The translations under genes and the position numbers were made by a program. Positions 43,116-55,520 of a stretch of 64,000 bases of DNA are shown here, one piece after another. Each line of letters starts with the position of its first letter. Position 1 is the stretch's first letter. This stretch comes from Sciurus carolinensis (Eukaryota > Chordata > Mammalia > Rodentia > Sciuridae). Under the pieces are notes generated by a model, which made no database searches, had not been told where the DNA came from, and saw only the letters and a list, made by a program, of their open reading frames with translations. The stretch spans positions 11,194,001 to 11,258,000 of the forward strand of contig NC_062226.1 of the NCBI RefSeq assembly GCF_902686445.1, given 5' to 3'.

Positions 43116-44086
43116 ATCTTCTGACCTGGCTCTTTCATAGAACAAAAGTTAAGTTTGATGAGGTTCAGTTTATCAGGTTTTCCTTTTCAAGATCTTGCTT
43201 TTGGTGTTAAAACTCAATTTGTCCAATGTTTCTCAGAGATTTTTTTTTCCCCTAAAAGTCATTTTTTTCCTAGAAATTTTATAGTTTTGCTTTGATTAAT
43301 TTTGAATTAGATTTTATATAAAGTGTGGTATATACATCACACTTAGTTTGGTTTTGGTCTTGTGGATGTCCAGTTCCTCCTTTCTCATTTGTTGAAAAGA
43401 TTGCCATTTCTCCCCCAGATTGCTTTTGCATATTTGTGGGAAAACTACTTGGACATATTTTTGGGGGGCCTATTTTTGGGTTCTGTGTTCTGTTCCATTG
43501 ATCTTTGTGTCTGTCTTTAATACCATGTTGATTATTGTGGACATGTAAATGTTTAAATTTGTTCCCATTTTATTATTTTTCAAAAATATTTTTAAAAGTA
43601 GCCCTGGATCTTGTACCATTTCATGTAAATTTAAGAGTAAGTTTGGTTATGTATATGATTTGTGATAGGAATTTTATTAAACTTACAGTTTGGGAAAATT
43701 TACATCTTTACTGTGGAGTACCTTTACCATTATGAGAGATTGGAATGAGATTAGAAGTAGTTCTGTAGAGACAGTTCTCATATGCTGAAAAGATTGTTTA
43801 TAATTAGCAAAATGTTAAACTTTTTAAAGCCCTCACTTCCCTTTTGGTGCTAAAAGTTACCATTAATAGATCAATGGAAATGGAAGCTGTTTTTCATTTA
43901 TTCATAAGTTTATTCATTCCATATTCCTAATGTCTGTTTTGGGCCAGATACTGTTCTAGGTACCACAATACAGTGGTGAACAAGACAGACACTGTCCCTA
44001 CTCTCACTGATGTTACATTCCAGTGTGAAGATGGGTAACAAGTGATCAAGAAATACATCAAAAATACATCAAGAAATGCATTCAGG

Positions 44087-44222
44087 GCTGGGGTTGTAGC
44101 TCAGTGGTAGAGAGCTCGCCTAGCATGTGTGAGGCACTAGAGTTTGATCCTCAGCACCACATAAAAATAAATAAATAAAATAAAGGTATTGTGTCCATCT
44201 GCAACTAAAAAATAATAAAAAA
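44087..44222 (+). mobile_element. ID-like SINE, long-tail subtype
   Basis: GGGCTGGGGTTGTAGCTCAG, GATCCTCAGCACCACATAA, ATTGTGTCCATCTGCAAC. Confidence 0.93.
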
Positions 44223-44445
44223 GGAACTTCATGTAGACAACTGAAACTAGGATATTAAAATAGAAGATTTTTGATTTGATTTTTGATTTCCTAAGGCTAT
44301 TTGATTGCCTTAGGAAGAAAAGAGAGAAGATTGTTCTAGGCAGAAGGCAAAACTAGTCCAGTAGAGGTACACAATTGGTGTGTGGGAGGAACCAAAAAGG
44401 AGGACAGAGTGACAGGAGTGTAATGAGTTAAGAGGAAGAGTGGTA

Positions 44446-44519
44446 GGGCTGGGGAGATAGCTCAGTTGGTAGAGTGCTTGCCTTGCAAGCACAAGGCCCT
44501 GGGTTCAATCCCCAGCACC

Positions 44520-44555
<36 letters not shown>
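44446..44555 (+). mobile_element. Young ID SINE with about 36-base poly(A)
   Basis: Near-consensus body (GGGCTGGGGAGATAGCTCAG, CAATCCCCAGCACCGC) and an uninterrupted A run. Target duplication AAGAGGAAGAGTG at 44,430-44,442 and 44,556-44,568. Confidence 0.96.
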
Positions 44556-44562
<7 letters not shown>

Positions 44563-45164
44563 AGAGTGTTGTAAATGAGGTTGGTGATGTAGGCAGAGGC
44601 CAGATGAACTAGGAATTTGTAAGCCAGGGTGAGGAGTATGGTTTTTATTGAGGATTATGAGAAACCACAGGAAGGTGGTAAAATAGTTTGATGTTGTCAA
44701 AAGGTGACTTGAACTTCTGTACTGAGAAAGGATTATAGGTGGGGCAAAACAAAAGCAGGAAGATGAGTTATGAGGCTGTTTCAAACTAGATGAAAGATGA
44801 TTATAGGAAAGAACTGAAGATACATTTTGGAGGTAGAGTCAGCAGGGTATGTGCATGGTATCTGTGTCAGGGCTGAAGGAAAGAGTAATTGGAGGTAATA
44901 CCTAGCCTGGATGATTATTGGTGGTCAATGAGATCAGTAAAGACTTAGTGGAGGAACAAAGTTTTGGAGAGGAAAATAATTTGCAGTCCTATTTTGATCC
45001 CTTTATGTTTCGGTGATATCAGTCATCAATTGGGTACACAAGTCTGGAGTCCAGGGAGAGGCTAGGATTGGAGATGGAGTATGGTGATCTGTGTACAGAC
45101 ACAGAGTTGTGAAACTGGGAAACAAAAGAAAGTGTAATAAAAAAAGGGGTGCCTGGAACAGAGT

Positions 45165-45850
45165 CTTGGAGCACTGGCACATCAAGAGCCTAAGAACGTT
45201 TATTCATTCATGATGTTACTATGCTGTGGCTAAAGTTATGGAAGATAAGACTATAGAAAGATTAATGTTTAAGTGCCTTCATTGAAATGTAAGAAAATTT
45301 TGTGATATCTACTGAATGTATCAAACCTGGTGGGAGTGTGGTGTGGTGGTGGTGGGAGAACAGATAAGAGGACAGACAAATTAGAAATTACTTTCTGTTA
45401 AAAAATAGCTAATTAAGTTTGTTTTCAGTGAATGCTAGTAAAATCATATCCTTTGTGGTTGTGATCTCTTTTTCATTTGCCCTGTAGAATTCATAGACTT
45501 GAAAACATTACAGGAAATCCAGGATTCCTTATATTTTGGTATGGTGGTCAGACAATGCTAAGAATTTTTACACAAAACAATGTAATAGTTTCATCAAGAA
45601 AGCATCATATATGTTAAGTGCTTGCTCTGGGTTTAGCAGAGTGCTAAATTTGGGGGAGATGACAAAACGAGTATAAAATACATGCCTTGTTTTCATTGAA
45701 CTTTGATGAAAGAGAAGTAAAAAAAGAATAACAAAATATAACTGTTGGATGGGATTTCTTGGAGGAGTTGGGGCCTGAAGAATAAGTAGAACTTAAGTAG
45801 AGGAGAAAAGCAAATCCAGGCAATAGAATAATGTAAATTATGGGAAGAAA
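45165..45850. other. Unique intronic sequence
   Basis: No exon or clear repeat. Confidence 0.4.
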
Positions 45851-46060
45851 ATTGGCTTTTTGGTTAGAAGACCTGATTGAATGAGGACTTTAAGACCTTT
45901 GTAACATTGGATGACTCCTTTGACCTCTTTGAGCTCATTTTTCCCTGTGGACAAACCTATGCCTTTCTCACAGGGCTATTACAAAATGAGACTATGAGTA
46001 CCTTCAATAGTAATAGTGTTGTACTAGTTCTTATTTTAGGTCTGGTTTTCAGATATTCAA
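45850..46060 (-). mobile_element. MIR
   Basis: GTAACATTGGATGACTCCTTTG, CTTTGAGCTCATTTTTCCC, CACAGGGCTATTACAAAATG. Confidence 0.7.
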
Positions 46061-46480
46061 TGTTATGAACATATTTCATAAATTCAAAAATTTAGTAACT
46101 TACATTTATCAAATACTTTAAAACTGATTAAAAATTATGTATACCTCCTAGTTCATTGCTAGGCATTTAGTAAAGTGTAGGTAGTAACATCATTATTCTG
46201 CTATTGAAAAGAATAGCATAGTAGAAGGATGATAATCCTTGTCTTTTAGGAGTTATTGATCTCAGTGATAAGGCATAGGAAATTGTGGAAAAATGTAAGA
46301 CAGTCTATGCTCTGGTGCCTAAATTTCTTTATAAACAAATGAAATTGGAGTACTTTTTAGTTGGTACAGGGCTAATTGGAGACTAAATGTAATCCAGGAA
46401 AAACAAGCATAGGCATTCCATATTAATGGAATTTATTTATTAATTAATTTATTAATTTAATTTATTTATTATTTATTTAG

Positions 46481-46693
46481 GCCGAGCACTGTGGTGCATG
46501 CCTATGATCCCTGCGGCTCGGGAGGCTGAAGCAGGAGGATCACAAGTTCAAAGCCAGCTTCAGCAAAAGCGAGGGTGCTAAGCAACTCAGTGAGAGCCTA
46601 TCTCTAAATAAAATACAAAATAGGACTGGAGATGTAGCTCAGTGGTTGAGTGTCCCTGAGTTCAATCCCGGTATGGGGGCGGTGTGGGGGGAA
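46481..46693 (+). mobile_element. Composite B1-ID SINE
   Basis: GCCGAGCACTGTGGTGCATG, GAGAGCCTATCTCTAAAT, GGACTGGAGATGTAGCTCAG. Follows a TTTA-rich tract at 46,430-46,480. Confidence 0.93.
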
Positions 46694-46729
46694 TTATTTA
46701 TTTTATGTATTGTTTGTTTATTAATTTAT

Positions 46730-46862
46730 CTAAAATTTTTTTTTAAGTTGTAGATGGACACACTATCTTCATTTTAGTTTTTTAATGTGGTGCTGAGAAT
46801 CGAACCCAGTGCCTCACATGTGCTAGGCAAGCACTCTACAGCACTGAGCCCCAGTCCCAGCC
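46730..46862 (-). mobile_element. ID-like SINE, long-tail subtype
   Basis: TTAAGTTGTAGATGGACAC tail, GGTGCTGAGAATCGAACCC, ends CCCAGTCCCAGCCCC. Confidence 0.88.
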
Positions 46863-47599
46863 CCTGTATTGTTTATTTTTAGAGACAGAAAAACATAAAT
46901 GTGACTGCCATTGCTGTGGAAAGCTTTTGTAACAAAAGATTCTCATTCACAAACTTTTTGTAGTGTTATGAATGAATTTACCTTTCTGCCTGTACAATTT
47001 AATGAACTCATGCCTGCTCTCCAGATGGCATTGTAATGTAGAATTTATTTTGGGGTACCTTTAAAAAAATCTGATTGTTTTTATAATAGACCTAGGTTTA
47101 ATATCTGCTATGGTTTTTTTGTGGTATGTGTATAAATTCGAAAAACTTTCTATTTCATGCTGTAAGATTTATTGTTAGAATGGCAGGGCAGATTTCTGAA
47201 ATTTCCTTAGGTAGTCTCCCTTCACATCTTTAGATTATCTGGACCTCAACTATTATTAAATTCATGTGCATATCTGGTATTGGTTCTAGGATATCTTTTT
47301 GTTTTGAGAAAGTCCTAGTGGAGTCCTGTACAGACTGCTGAAATTGGCTTGTCCTAGTACAACACTTTGTTCTCTTTTGATCACTATAATGGTTTGTAAG
47401 TAGCCAGACCCTAGGTCCTGCTACTTTTATGCAACTGTCTTCTTCATTTATTGGCTCTTAGTTTGTTTTTAGAGAGATTTAATTGCATGTCTACTAGAAC
47501 ACTTTGCACCACCAACTAGGTCAGAGAATTTTGATAGCATTCTGGTGTCTTATTGATATATAGTCAGCTCCATGACATTGTACAGTATTCATGGGGGAT

Positions 47600-47880
47600 T
47601 TTATAATTTCAATAATAGCTTAACATTTACTGAGTTGTATGTGCCATGCAGTCTGCTAAGCAGCCTTAACTCATAGCATTTCTTTCTTTCTTCTTCATTT
47701 AAACATCTCAACAGCTCAGTGAGGTGAGTACTGCTTTTATTTCCCCTTTACATATGAGACAGAGAGGTTAAGTTCCTATTCTAAGGTTACATAGTTAGCA
47801 AGTGGTGAAACAGGGATTTGAAGCTAGGTTGTCTGGCTTCAGGACCTACTCTCTTATCCACTGTGCTTTAAGGTCTCCTT
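47600..47880 (+). mobile_element. MIR
   Basis: AACATTTACTGAGTTGTATG, CAGCTCAGTGAGGTGAGTAC, TATGAGACAGAGAGGTTAAG, TGGTGAAACAGGGATTTGA. One of the most complete MIRs here. Confidence 0.9.
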
Positions 47881-47971
47881 AGATACGGCCTTTCTGGGTA
47901 ACTCATATTGGGAGTTTATTTTATCTTTAATGTATTACCCTGTGTAAGGTCATTAGAAGCTTGTCCTCTGT

Positions 47972-48392
47972 TTTAGTCAACTTTTTGTCACTGTGACCAA
48001 AGAACAATTGGAGAAGGAAAAGATTATATTGGGGTTCATGGTTTCAGAGGTCTCAGTCCATAGATGGCTAATTTCATTCCTCAGTGCCCAAGATAGGACA
48101 TCATGATGGAAGAGTGAGGTGGAGGAAAGCTGCTTAGGACTTGGCACTAGGAAGCAGAGTGAGCTCCTCTTTTTGTCAGGAACAAAATATAAACCCCAAG
48201 GGCAGGCTTCCATGCACCCACCTCTAGCCACACCCTACCTGCCTGTAGTCACTACCCAGTTAATGCCTATCAGGGGATTAATGCATTGATTAGGTTAAGG
48301 CTCTCATAATACAACCACTTCACCTCTAAGCTTCTTGCATTGACTCATACACATGAGCTTTTGGGGGATACCTCATATCTAAACCATACGTC
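47972..48392 (-). mobile_element. Solo LTR, ERVL-MaLR type
   Basis: Antisense MaLR plan: TTTTAGTCAACTTTTTGTCACTGTGACCAAAG at the 3' edge, GGGGTTCATGGTTTCAGAGG, and AAACCATACG at the 5' edge. No internal genes remain. Confidence 0.72.
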
Positions 48393-48754
48393 CTGTTAGG
48401 ATTTTATAGTAGTACTCTTCTCCTGCGTAAAGGGTTAGCTATTGTATTTGTTAATTAACCCTAACTGCTGAATTAGAACCCTGAAATGCAATGGCTAAAA
48501 CCTCTGAATTTGGTGTTTACTAGTCCAGGAGCTGCACATCACCGTGCAGCTCTATTTTATGTAGGCATTTACTGTCTTCATTGCATTCCTTCTAAGGTAC
48601 TGACTGAAAATACAGGGCAATAAATTTTCTCTTAAGCCTGTGAGGTGAAAGTCGTACCTATATAATTTCTGCTTGTTTCCACTGCTAAGCACTTATTACC
48701 TTATGTAGCTGCAAAGGAATTGGCAATTATAATGTCCTTTCTCCCTGTTTACTT

Positions 48755-48842
48755 TAAGAGGAAAGGTATCATTCTGTAGTACTTTGAGTATCTCATCAGC
48801 TTTGAAATGTTCTTGGGAGTACATTTTCAACTATAGAATATG
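48755..48842 (+). repeat. Diverged local repeat, unit 1
   Basis: TAAGAGGAAAGGTATCATTC and TTTGAAATGTTCTTGGGAGT recur with changes 970 bases on. Confidence 0.65.
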
Positions 48843-49724
48843 AAGATGGACGTCTCCTAAACTGTACCTCTTTGGGGAAGAAATAGAGGGTAGATTTTGG
48901 TGGAGAGTTAGTACTCTGTGCTGCAACTGTAATACTGTGAATTTCAGCAGTAATTCCAAAACAGCTCACTGCTACAAATTGTAACACATTATTACACACA
49001 TTCAACTTGTAGTCTTGTAACAAACCTGTGAGGCAAGTAAGTAGATAAAGTTGGTGGTGGTTTTCCTATTGTAAGTGAGAGAACGAAGACTTGGGAGGTA
49101 AAGTGTTGAAGGAAACCAGCTAGCTTGTGACTTAGAAATCTAGATCTCATGACTTCAGAGTCTGTACAGTTTGTATAAAACACCATTTTAATTTTTTTGG
49201 TAGAAAATTCTAACAGTTTTTATGCTCACTGTGGTCACTGTTCTTGTATCCTTCCTTAATATTGTGTTCAGTATTACAGATGCTCAGTATATACTGATCT
49301 TATTTTGAAGATTCAGGAAGTCCTTCAAGAACTTGTGTTGCCTCACAGTCATCATTATATTCATGAATGATATCATACTTTAGATATATGTCAGCTAATG
49401 GGATAACAGGTAACAGATTTTACTCTCCTTAGAAGTTAAGATATATACCCTAGCTTTCAGGAGATGAAATGACATGTAGAAAAAGCAAAGGAAATAACAG
49501 TAGAAATAAATAGGAAACAAAAATAGAAATACAATATTGGAACAGTTATGTTTTCTCTTAGTACATAAAATGTATTATGAAATATAGTTCTTATCTGTGT
49601 AATTCCACAGATTATTTTGCAGTGCTATGTGGTAAAAATTGCTTTATAGTACATGCTGCCCAACAAGCCGAGAACATATTTTGCTTTATGAGCAGCTGGA
49701 GGAGTTCATTCTTCTTGTTGACAC

Positions 49725-49815
49725 TAAGAGGCAAGGTGCCATTCTTTAGTATATTGAGTATTTTCATCAGTTTTGAAATGTTCTTGGTAGTGCCTTTTCA
49801 GTTGTAGAGTTTATG
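49725..49815 (+). repeat. Diverged local repeat, unit 2
   Basis: TAAGAGGCAAGGTGCCATTC and TTTGAAATGTTCTTGGTAGT; partner of 48,755-48,842. Confidence 0.65.
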
Positions 49816-50561
49816 GCAATCTGATTTAGAGATTGAAAGCTGTGGACTGTGGCAGAATGAAGTATTTTTACAGATGGATTATTAATCAGAAAGTAAGGTG
49901 GAGACTCCTGCACATTCCCACTTTAATAAAGACAGCTCATTTTCGTTTTCTTACTTTTGATTATTTTTCTTGGAACTCTTGTCTTGCTGACTGTTTTTCT
50001 TACATTATTTCAGAAGAAGAGGTGACTTTAGTACATCCGAATTTTAATAGAAATTACATGATTTCAGTTTATTTTTTATATAGATAAACTATCCTTTAGA
50101 CATTTTCTACAGCTATAGTTTTGCTATGAGTTCGAAGAGATTAGACAAAAAAAATATTATTTTAGCAGTTGGGTTATGATCTGTAGCTCTGTGGGATAAC
50201 AGTGTATTATACTACACTTGTGCCTTAAGTCATCCAATTTTTGCTTACATTTTCACTTGTCTGATAGGAGAGCAGTATAAATACAGTGGCTATATCATAA
50301 ATTCACTGAAATATAATTGGGGTCCTTACACAACTCAGGCTAGCATTCTTTGAATACTTTTGCAAGAATCTGGTTATCCAGAGATTTCCTATGGTCCATT
50401 ATTTTGACATGCTTATTGAATAAGAAAAATAAGCTGAAAGAATAGATTGAACAAAATTTTTTTTATTCAATTCGTGTACCTTTGAGTTATTTACTTTTTA
50501 AAAAAGTTGAATGTAAAATTTGGCCTTCTGCCACAGACAGAAGGAATGCAGGCAAGTATGA

Positions 50562-50766
50562 AGTTTTTTTTTTTTTTGTACCAGGGATTGAACCCAGGGG
50601 CACTTAAACACTGAGCCACATCCCCAGTCCTTTTTATTTTGAGACAGGGTCTTGCTAGGTTGCTTACAGCCTCACCGAGTAGCTGAGGCTGGCTCTGAAC
50701 CTGTGATCTTCCTGTCTCAGCCTCCTGAGCCACTGGGATTACAGGCATAGGCAACTATGCCTGGCA
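50562..50766 (-). mobile_element. Composite B1-ID SINE
   Basis: Poly(T), ACCAGGGATTGAACCCAGGG, GAGACAGGGTCTTGC, GGGATTACAGGCATAGGC. GCAAGTATG flanks at 50,552 and 50,767. Confidence 0.93.
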
Positions 50767-51134
50767 GCAAGTATGTTTTTAAAGTTCTTCACTTCTCTTT
50801 ATTTGCTTTAAAATGGTGAGATAGCACTTCAGGTCATTTTAATGAAGTTGAGTTACATTGAATTTTAAGGTATGTCATTTGAATCCTGGTCATAATGTGA
50901 TTCCTATGTTCATAACCTGAATGCCTATTTTTAAAAAAGCCAGTTGAACAAACAAAAAATATTTATGCTAATATGATGCATTTCATGTAATAAAAAAATA
51001 GAAAGGTAAAGTTTAAGACTGTAATCAAGGGTGAAAAAAACACTAAAATTTTAATTGTGAGTTCAGAGTTTGAGTCAGGCTTGCTAATATGTTATTTGGT
51101 GCTCTCAGGCAAGACAATTTTCTGGGCCTTAGTG

Positions 51135-51230
51135 TTTTTTTTTTTTTTTTTTTTTGCGGTGCTGGGGATTGAACCCAGGGCCTTATGTTTGCAAGGCAAG
51201 CACTCTACCAACTGAGCTATACTCCCAGCC
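51135..51230 (-). mobile_element. ID-like SINE
   Basis: Poly(T), GCGGTGCTGGGGATTGAACC, GAGCTATACTCCCAGCCC. CCTTAGTGTTTT/CCTTAGTTTTTT on the two sides. Confidence 0.92.
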
Positions 51231-51255
51231 CTTAGTTTTTTTCTTGATTAGTAAG

Positions 51256-51465
51256 GTTCTTGTGCCTGCCACGCCTGTAATCCTAGAGGCTCTGGAAGCT
51301 GAGGCAGGAGGATTGAGAGTTCAAAGCCGGCCTCAGCAACTTAGGTACTAAAGCAACTCAGAGAGACCCTATCTCTAAATAAAATACTTAAAAAGTCTGG
51401 GGATGTGGTTCAGTGGTTAAGTACCTCTGGGTTCAATTCCTCCCCGTCCCCACACACAAAAAAAG
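51256..51465 (+). mobile_element. Composite B1-ID SINE
   Basis: CACGCCTGTAATCCTAGAGG, GAGACCCTATCTCTAAAT, GTCTGGGGATGTGGTTCAG. Confidence 0.9.
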
Positions 51466-51510
51466 TTGTTGTATTATTTTTTTGACCAGTTACATCAGCC
51501 TTCGATTCTT

Positions 51511-51550
<40 letters not shown>

Positions 51551-51558
51551 TGTGTGTA
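51511..51558. repeat. (TG)n microsatellite
   Basis: TG run with two TA interruptions. Confidence 0.97.
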
Positions 51559-51889
51559 TAAGACTAACAATATAGAGTGGCCTGTTCTTTTTCTTTTGTT
51601 TTGAATGGTTATTATAATAGAAAACTGATTTGAATTATTCTAACTTTAATATGTTTTCTATAATTAATTTTAAAGGAGGCACAAAATTGGAAGTATTTAG
51701 TTTCACGTTTTAATTGTGCCTGACTGTTGTCACTTTAAAAGAAGCCTGTAAACTAGAAAGGTGGACAAAATGATTTGAAAACCTATAGCCCAATGAAAGA
51801 AAATCACTTCTTGGACTTATTCAAGTTCTGAATTTTTTTTTTTTTTAAGTTGTGGGCAGTGAAATTATTTAATATGTGCAGATGTGTTA

Positions 51890-52200
51890 CTGTTAATTTT
51901 TTCCTACATTTTTATTATGAAAAATTTTAAGCAAGAAAAAAAAGATAAAAAGAACTGTACAATAGCATCCATTTATTCTACAATTAGTACAAACTAGATT
52001 ATACAGTTAACATTATCTTTTATTAGTTTTATTTCATATTTGTCCATGCCACTATCCATCTATATTTAGCATCTATCTGCCCATCTTATTTTTTCCCCAT
52101 CTTATTTTTTTGATGCTTTCAAAATAAGCCGTAGATATCCTTACTATTTACCCCTAAACATTTCAACATTTGTATTAGCTAGTTCAGTATTTATTTACGC
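51890..52200 (-). mobile_element. Possible old L1M fragment
   Basis: ATTATGAAAAATTTTAAGC, ACTGTACAATAGCATCCAT and AATAAGCCGTAGATATCC resemble an old antisense L1M. Confidence 0.45.
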
Positions 52201-52261
52201 TTTTTTGGTTGAAACTTACATATGTAAAAGTGTACAGTTTTCTAACTGCCATTAATGAATG

Positions 52262-53520
52262 GCAGTCATTAATTGAACACCTGACATTTTTCAGGGTCTG
52301 TGTTTCTCTTGTAGATAGAGAAAATGAGTAAGACAGTGTCTGCCTTCATGGTGCTACTGGGATAAATAGGAGAGACTTGTAAGAAAGGAAGTTCAGTACA
52401 ATAGTTGTTTTATTTGGATCTTTTAGTTGCAAACAATAGGAAACAGCTGTATTATAAAGATAGGTCTTGCTTATAGAACCAAAGGCAGGAATTTATAGGG
52501 GCTTTGGTTAGGGTTAGAATCAAGAACTGGAAGGCATATAAGACTGTTTTTTCGTTGTGCACATCCATTTCATTCCATTCATTTTGAAGATCTGTTTTCT
52601 CTTTTTAGTACATATGTTTGACTGCCTCTAAACCCATTCTTTTACATCTAACCATTATCAGTCACGTTGACATACCAGTATTCTGCCTTATTTCATGTGC
52701 ATGTTCTTGGAAGATGGAATCTGATTGGCCCAGTCCTGGCTCGGCTGTGTTTTGAGGGCAAGGTTTTTCAATACATATCTCTTGCTGGAAGCATGCTTTT
52801 GTGGATGCTGAAGTAGGGGGAATAGAAGAGATAATTTCCAGAGTCACATGCAGGCTAAAACTGAAAACTGTTTCTAACTGTGTGATAAGTAATTCTATAG
52901 AAAAGAACAGGATACAGAAATAGCATAGAAGGGAGGGGGATGAATCACTATTTAGGTTGAAGTGGGGGATCAGGGATAACTACCTAGAGAAAGTGGTGAC
53001 TTAGTTGGGTTTTGAAAGATAAATTCAAATGCAATGGGAATTTAGTGGGAAGGAAGGATATCCAGATAAAAGAGCAGCAGGAGAAAGGTAGGAAATGGCA
53101 TAGTGTGTTAGGTAATATAAGCAGGTAACTATAAGCAGGTTTGTACATTTGTAGGATAATTTTGAAGTGGGGAGGCTTTGGTAGAGGCCAGAATGGGAGA
53201 TCAGGCTAGTTCATGGAAAATCTTACCTTGCTAGGGAAGGTTACTGAAAACCAGATTTGTTTCCTGTAGAGTTCATTTCATTGAATGAACTGGAGGTAAG
53301 TGGGGCAGACGGAAGATCTTTTGAGAGCTTGGATTAAGAATATGGCAGCAGCAGAAATGAAGAGGGGAGATAGTCAGTAAAATGTTCAGTACTTGGGATT
53401 TATTTGATATCAGGGAGAGGGAGTATGATATCCCCTGGTTTACTGACTTGGTTGACAGGATGAATTGGGATACCAGCAGGATAAGAAATACAGGAGACTG
53501 AGATGCTGGTAGTATCATGT
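52262..53520 (-). mobile_element. L2 LINE, antisense, probably interrupted
   Basis: GAACACCTGACATTTTTCAGG and GACAGTGTCTGCCTTCATGG at the start and L2-like AGGTAGGAAATGGCATAGTG later. The middle (about 52,400-52,860) is not assigned. Confidence 0.5.
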
Positions 53521-53639
53521 TTCTTCATTTCACTGATGATTATAAGGGAACTTTTTTTCAGAACTATTAAATTGTGCTTTTATTTTATGCATTTTTCTGT
53601 TTGTAAGTTGCATTTCATGATCTAAAATGTTGAAGAATA

Positions 53640-53910
53640 GAAAGAAACATGGGAGAAAATAAATTTGAGAGAAAAAGGTGTTGACTTTAGGTTTGGACTT
53701 TTACATTCGAGTTGTCCTTGCAACCTTCCAGATGGAGATATATGGAAAGCAGTCGGATATGAAGTTTGAAGTGCAGTAGAAAAGTTTGGGCTTCCAATAG
53801 AAGTGAAAAGATTTAAGTTAGATCTGTAGTTCTCATACTTGTCTGAACATTAGGATTTTCTGGAGAGCTTAAAAAAATACTGATAACCTGGATCTCACCC
53901 TAACCAACTA
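53640..53910. mobile_element. L2 fragment followed by MER20-like fragment
   Basis: CAGATGGAGATATATGGAAAG fits antisense L2; GTTCTCATACTTGTCTGAAC and CTGGAGAGCTTAAAAAAATAC fit a hAT/MER20 end. Confidence 0.45.
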
Positions 53911-54111
53911 ACTTATCTCTGAGAGTGAGAGCATAATATCTAGCTTAAAAGTTCTCTGTGTTTTTTATTATAATGCAGAGAGAACTATTACCTTACAGGA
54001 AGATCACTTGTTCCCTACAATCTATGACTGAGAAATAGTTTTATAGAGAGGATTTTGTATTTGCTTTTGATCACAGTACAGGTTTAAATTTTGTCTTGAA
54101 TACAATTCTTT

Positions 54112-54248
54112 TTTTGAAAAAATATTTTTTAGTTGTAGATGGACACAATACCTTTATTTTATTTATTTTTATATGGTGCTAAGGATCGAACCCAGTGCCT
54201 CACACATGTGAGGCAGGGGCTGCACCATTGAGCCACAACCCCAGCCCT
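54112..54248 (-). mobile_element. ID-like SINE, long-tail subtype
   Basis: TTTAGTTGTAGATGGACAC tail, GGTGCTAAGGATCGAACCC, GAGCCACAACCCCAGCCC. Flanks GAATACAATTCTT and GAACATAATTCTT. Confidence 0.93.
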
Positions 54249-54249
54249 T

Positions 54250-55520
54250 GAACATAATTCTTGTACCTCATCAATACCATGGATAGAAAAAGTATGCTTT
54301 TTATTAAAATAATCATGCATTGTATTCTTGAAAAATATGTGGAAGATACAAGCTGTTTTAGTTAAAACAATTTTAAAACAGAAGCTTTCCTTTGATCAAG
54401 ATAGTTATGTCTTCTCTGCCTTTGCAGCCAAACATAGAAAATTGTCTTATCACTGCAGTGTCTTTGAATAGTGAATATGAAGAACAGTGATTGGTAAATG
54501 AGTTGTGCCATGTAGTCTGAAAGGTAGATAGCTATAAATGGTGAAAACCGTCTTTGATACATGTGATATGGAAAAGACAATTGCTTACTCATCTGTCTTT
54601 TCATTCTCTCACTGCATGGCTTTTATAACCCACCAGGGGCCTATATCCATCAATAAGTATTTATTAGCACCTGCTGTCTGCCCAGAAGTATGTTAGGAAA
54701 TTTATGTAAGTTACTGAATAAATAATTAGATAAATCAAATAGGTAAAAATGCGTGGAATTTGCATTAAGTTTGCCAGTATTTGAGTTGGGCATGGCTTAT
54801 AAAAGATATTTGAATGCCAAATTATGTGATAATTATAAGACTACAGTTGCCAGAGACTGGAGTGATTTCTTGGACTTGAGCGCATAGATGATTCTTCTAA
54901 TATGTGACCTCTCAGTTCCTTGAGCACTTTTCTCCATGTTATCTTGTTTTCCATGGACCTCTATTAGACCATGGATCTCAGATCCATTGATCCTACCTTT
55001 TTCATTGTTCTTTATCTCCTTTATCTCATTTTCTTCCTCACCCAGCTTAAATACCATAGTCAGTCATTATACTTATCTCCTCTGCATGTACCTACACACT
55101 TATGCCAAATTTAGCATATTCACTAGGTAAAAATTCCAACTCTTCTACCCTATGCCTGTACCCGCACAACTGAATGTATCTGGAAAACATACTTAAACAC
55201 ACATACATCATTGATTGATAATATTTTTAAATTTATGAACTTGAACTTTAAGTAGGTCCTTAATGCTGCCAGGCAATCATATATGCCTAGTCTATTTACT
55301 CTGTCACTATCCTAGATAGCTGTTTGGTCATGTCATCCTCTTTCTTTCTTTTTGTTAGAGCATTATAATTATGCATAGTATTTAGGTTCATTCACTCTGA
55401 CAAAATAACACATGCAAACAATATGATTTCTATCCCCATTTTCCCTTTTCCCTTCCCCCCTCCTGTTCTCCTTCCTCTACTCTATTGATCTTCCTTAATA
55501 CTCCTTTATTTATTTATTTT
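54250..55520. other. Unique intronic sequence
   Basis: No exon or repeat recognised. Confidence 0.4.

Larger units (their letters stand above)
41045..43760 (-). mobile_element. Old L1M LINE(s), antisense, split by SINEs
   Basis: Antisense L1 text: CAGCAATGTATGAGCAGTCC, TTTCTCCACACATTCACC, TTTTTCACCTCCGATCGG, then GTTCTGTTCCATTGATC and ACCATGTTGATTATTGTGG. Repeated return to the 3' end (41.3 and 42.4 kb) suggests more than one copy. Confidence 0.7.
43890..45160 (-). mobile_element. L2 LINE, antisense, split by two SINEs
   Basis: GGGCCAGATACTGTTCTAGG, ACAGTGGTGAACAAGACAG, TTACATTCCAGTGTG, then GTAAGCCAGGGTGAGGAGTA. Interrupted at 44,087 and 44,446. Confidence 0.75.
48393..50550. other. Unique intronic sequence with a diverged local duplication
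   Basis: No exon recognised. Segments at 48,755-48,842 and 49,725-49,815 are related. Confidence 0.4.

Noticed and set aside
47718..47730. Donor-like GTGAGGTGAGTAC
   Set aside because: It is the normal MIR core sequence.
47972..48392. Possible coding frame of about 84 codons on the minus strand
   Set aside because: Falls within a MaLR LTR.
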